A stretch of 5,918 nt of DNA from contig CBFCZR010000097.1 in NCBI GenBank assembly GCA_965602795.1, forward strand, positions 1 to 5,918, in the 5' to 3' direction. The position numbers and the translations under genes are program-made. Origin of the DNA: Bathyarchaeum sp965602795 (GTDB lineage Archaea; Thermoproteota; Bathyarchaeia; Bathyarchaeales; Bathyarchaeaceae). Under the pieces are notes generated by a model. The model saw only the letters and a program-made list of their open reading frames with translations, made no database searches and was not told where the DNA came from. Below are positions 4,177 to 5,918 of the stretch, piece by piece (position 1 is the stretch's first letter; every line of letters starts with the position of its first letter).

Positions 4177-4725
4177 GTGGATTACCCCAGCGAATGGGAA
4201 ACTGAAATCACAGCCAAAAATGGCAAGAAAGTAGTTTTTCGTCCAGAACAGTCTGGCGACACAGAAATGCTGTGGGAAATGTTTTCGACGCTGTCAGAGG
4301 AGAGTGCGTCAAACCTGCTTCCCCCATTCACAAGAGAGCGGGTGGAAGGCTGGACACGCAACATAAACTACGATGAAGTGTTAGCAATTGTTGCTGTCGT
4401 AGAGGAAAAAAGGGGGCGACAAATTATTGGGTCAGCATCACTAAGGTTCAACCAGCGGGAAGCTCTCAGGCATAAGGCGGAACTGGGAATCACAGTGAAT
4501 GACAACTATCAGAACATGGGCATAGGCACAGCATTGCTAAAGCACTTGATTAATGTTGCCCGAATGAGAAAATTGAAAAAGATTTACCTTCAAGTTAGTA
4601 CGGCTAATGACCGTGCTATCAACCTGTACAAAAAAGCAGGCTTCAAGACAGAGGGAAAACTCTGCAAAGAAAGCTATGTCAACGGCAAATACCGAGACGA
4701 GTACAGAATGACACTTTTCCTATAG
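4177..4725 (+). CDS. GNAT-family N-acetyltransferase, possibly a protein acetyltransferase
   Basis: GNAT enzymes move an acetyl group from acetyl-CoA to an amine. The 182-residue product spans one domain. The N-terminal strand and helices (VVFRPEQSGDTEMLWEMFSTL, with EES following, 19-43) and the strand IIGSASLRF (83-91) lead to AELGITV (101-107). The acetyl-CoA pyrophosphate loop is QNMGIG (112-117), matching the Q/RxxGxG/A motif. NDRAINLYKKAGF (144-156) is the usual motif B with a Tyr that often acts as general acid, and EYRMTLFL closes the fold. The 'RP...LSEES' beginning resembles the acetyltransferase part of Pat-type protein lysine acetyltransferases, such as the Sulfolobus enzyme that acetylates Alba, but a small-molecule or RimI-like substrate cannot be excluded. 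The GTG start is supported by GGAGG 7 bases upstream. It is divergent from the peroxiredoxin gene and 50 bases before rio2. Fold certain, substrate unknown. Confidence 0.9.
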   Translation: MDYPSEWETEITAKNGKKVVFRPEQSGDTEMLWEMFSTLSEESASNLLPPFTRERVEGWTRNINYDEVLAIVAVVEEKRGRQIIGSASLRFNQREALRHKAELGITVNDNYQNMGIGTALLKHLINVARMRKLKKIYLQVSTANDRAINLYKKAGFKTEGKLCKESYVNGKYRDEYRMTLFL

Positions 4726-4775
4726 TTGAGCGTTCGGTAAACTCCTTAAGTGCTCTTTGCCATAGTTATTTGGTT

Positions 4776-5693
4776 ATGTCAGCCGTTGATATTGCTGTGC
4801 GCAAGTTTCGTGAGCTTGAGCCTGAAGACCTCAAGGTACTGCAAGCCATCGAGCAGCAGATGAAAAATTATGAGCATGCACCAACAGACGCCATCCACCA
4901 AAAGTCAGAGCTTCCACCCTCAGAAATAGAGTATCGGCTGCCAATTCTCATAAAAAAGGGCTTAGTGCAGGGCTGGCGAGGAAAATACACGGGCTACAGC
5001 CTCACAACAGCGGGACATGACACCTTAGCCATAAATGCTCTCGTTAAAGCAGACGTAATCGAGGCTTTCGGCAAACCCTTAGGGGTGGGAAAAGAATCAG
5101 ACGTCTATGATGCTCTCACACCAGATGAACGGCGAGTGGCACTGAAGTTTCATCGCCTAGGCAGAACCAGCTTCAAAAAAACCAAACGCAAACGAAACTA
5201 CACAATCAAATACAGCTACACGCCCGACTGGCACCACCAATCCAAAATCGCAGCCAAAAAAGAATACACCGCCCTTAAACTTCTATATCCCAAAGGGGTA
5301 GCAGTTCCAGAGCCCATCAAACAAAACCGACACGTCTTGGTTATGGGCATGATAGAAGGCGCAGAACTTTATCACTACCCAGAATTGCCAGACGCCCAAA
5401 CTGTGTATAACGAGATATTGGTCAATGTAAAAAGAGCTTATAGAGACGCCCACATTATCCACGGGGACCTCAGCCCTTTCAACATCATTCTTCAGCCAAA
5501 CCAGCACATTCTCATAATAGACTGGCCACAAAACGTCTCCACAAAACATCCAAACGCAAAGGAACTTCTGGAAAGAGACCTGCGAAACGTTCTAACTTTT
5601 TTCCAACGCAAATACAGAATCAAAAGTAGACTGAAAGAAGCCTTAATCTATGTCCGAAAGAAATCCAAAACTAAGTTGACGCAAGACAATTAA
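4776..5693 (+). CDS. rio2: RIO2-type serine/threonine protein kinase/ATPase
   Basis: RIO2 acts in late 40S/30S ribosomal subunit maturation, binding pre-rRNA and using ATP. The 305-residue product begins with the RIO2-specific winged helix (about 1-85), including LQAIEQQMKNYEHAP and the wing LVQGWRGKYTGYSLT. The kinase fold has the P-loop GVGKESDVY (103-111), the ATP-binding lysine in VALKFHRLGRTSFKKT (K124), the hinge-side HVLVMGMIEGAEL, the catalytic loop HGDLSPFNII (D231, N236) and the metal-binding aspartate in IIDWPQ (D249). VSTKHPNA and ERDL follow as expected of RIO2. All catalytic residues are present. Proline after HGDLS (often Glu or Tyr) and Trp in DWPQ (usually DFPQ) are variants. 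I chose the ATG at 4776 because homologues begin MSAV; a TTG two codons upstream is possible. No SD is seen; a TATA-like AT stretch near 4738-4750 could give a nearly leaderless transcript, or it may be read through from the GNAT gene. Confidence 0.95.
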   Translation: MSAVDIAVRKFRELEPEDLKVLQAIEQQMKNYEHAPTDAIHQKSELPPSEIEYRLPILIKKGLVQGWRGKYTGYSLTTAGHDTLAINALVKADVIEAFGKPLGVGKESDVYDALTPDERRVALKFHRLGRTSFKKTKRKRNYTIKYSYTPDWHHQSKIAAKKEYTALKLLYPKGVAVPEPIKQNRHVLVMGMIEGAELYHYPELPDAQTVYNEILVNVKRAYRDAHIIHGDLSPFNIILQPNQHILIIDWPQNVSTKHPNAKELLERDLRNVLTFFQRKYRIKSRLKEALIYVRKKSKTKLTQDN

Positions 5694-5714
5694 CTGGAAA
5701 CTTGAATGCTTAGT

Positions 5715-5918
5715 CTATTTTTCGCGGGGTACGTCTGTACAGATGTATAAGATGTTGTTTCCTCTGAGGAGGATGCTTCCGTAGTTGGCAATCAACTGAT
5801 CTTTAACCCGTTCGGTAGCCTTCTCCAGCAACAAATTCATGTGACTATCACAGCGAACCATGGTGCCTCTATATTCAACTCCGTTTTTCAGTACAATAGA
5901 CACGTAATTGTTCAAGTG
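5715..5918 (-). CDS. Sm-like archaeal protein (SmAP/LSm), N-terminus outside window
   Basis: SmAPs form six- or seven-membered rings that bind U-rich RNA. The visible part holds both Sm motifs. Sm1 is VSIVLKNGVEYRGTMVR then CDSHMNLLLE, with the RNA-binding His-Met-Asn (25-27 counted from the TTG at 5915). Sm2 is YGSILLRGNNILYI, with Arg-Gly-Asn (51-53). The loop between motifs (about 34-43) is short and charged. A TTG codon at 5915 could be read as a start, but the frame stays open to the edge (one more codon, His). Family members normally have about 10 residues before this first strand, so I treat the gene as cut by the window. It converges on rio2 with 21 bases between stop codons. The pairing with a ribosome-maturation kinase is a thematic fit, but it gives no evidence of joint control. 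Confidence 0.9.
   Translation of the reverse strand, partial: HLNNYVSIVLKNGVEYRGTMVRCDSHMNLLLEKATERVKDQLIANYGSILLRGNNILYICTDVPREK

Noticed and set aside
5283..5549. Minus-strand 88-codon frame opposite the RIO2 kinase domain
   Set aside because: Covers the conserved kinase motifs of the + strand and has no features of its own.
1..5918. CRISPR array, insertion sequence, integrase/attachment site or defence island
   Set aside because: No spaced direct repeats, no transposase or nuclease motifs and no terminal inverted repeats seen; gene content is housekeeping plus small proteins.

Overview
The window is archaeal chromosomal DNA. The evidence is a RIO2 kinase with an N-terminal winged helix, an Sm-like (SmAP/LSm) protein, a rhodanese-less ThiI with archaeal cysteine placement, and a 1-Cys-type (Prx6 subfamily) peroxiredoxin with the archaeal C-terminal arm. 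TATA-like boxes, GGAGGTGA-type ribosome binding sites and T-rich stretches after stop codons agree with this. The moderate base composition and protein style would suit an uncultured TACK-group lineage such as Bathyarchaeia, but that placement is inference; only 'Archaea' is well supported. I see no phage, transposon, CRISPR or RNA gene.

Layout. Left block (+): the 3' end of cysS (cysteinyl-tRNA synthetase, cut by the window edge) overlaps thiI (tRNA 4-thiouridine sulfurtransferase) by 16 bases. A T-tract and small hairpin follow, then a probably leaderless gene for a three-helix membrane protein. That gene converges on a cysteine-rich DUF3795-type protein (-). Middle block: a promoter-like gap precedes a 36-codon reading frame (+) that looks like the N-terminus of a pyridoxamine-phosphate-oxidase-like flavoprotein followed by decay. 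It converges on a 40-residue zinc-ribbon protein (-) whose start is fixed by a full-length SD. In the gap beyond, on the + strand, is a start-less reading frame resembling the extreme C-terminus of the ThiI encoded about 1.4 kb upstream.

Right block: a minus-strand pair, peroxiredoxin then a small winged-helix protein, joined by a 4-base GTGA overlap and followed by a stem-loop plus T-rich terminator. Divergent from it are a GNAT acetyltransferase and RIO2 (+). RIO2 converges on an Sm-like protein (-) that runs off the right edge.

Themes. Translation and RNA metabolism dominate (CysRS, ThiI, RIO2, Sm-like protein). A second theme is thiol and metal chemistry: a presumed Fe-S-dependent ThiI, two Cys-rich small proteins and a peroxiredoxin. 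The peroxiredoxin/winged-helix pair is a candidate self-regulated oxidative-stress unit. No clear new defence or mobile system is visible. The most unusual items are the two probable gene remnants and the peroxiredoxin-coupled regulator.
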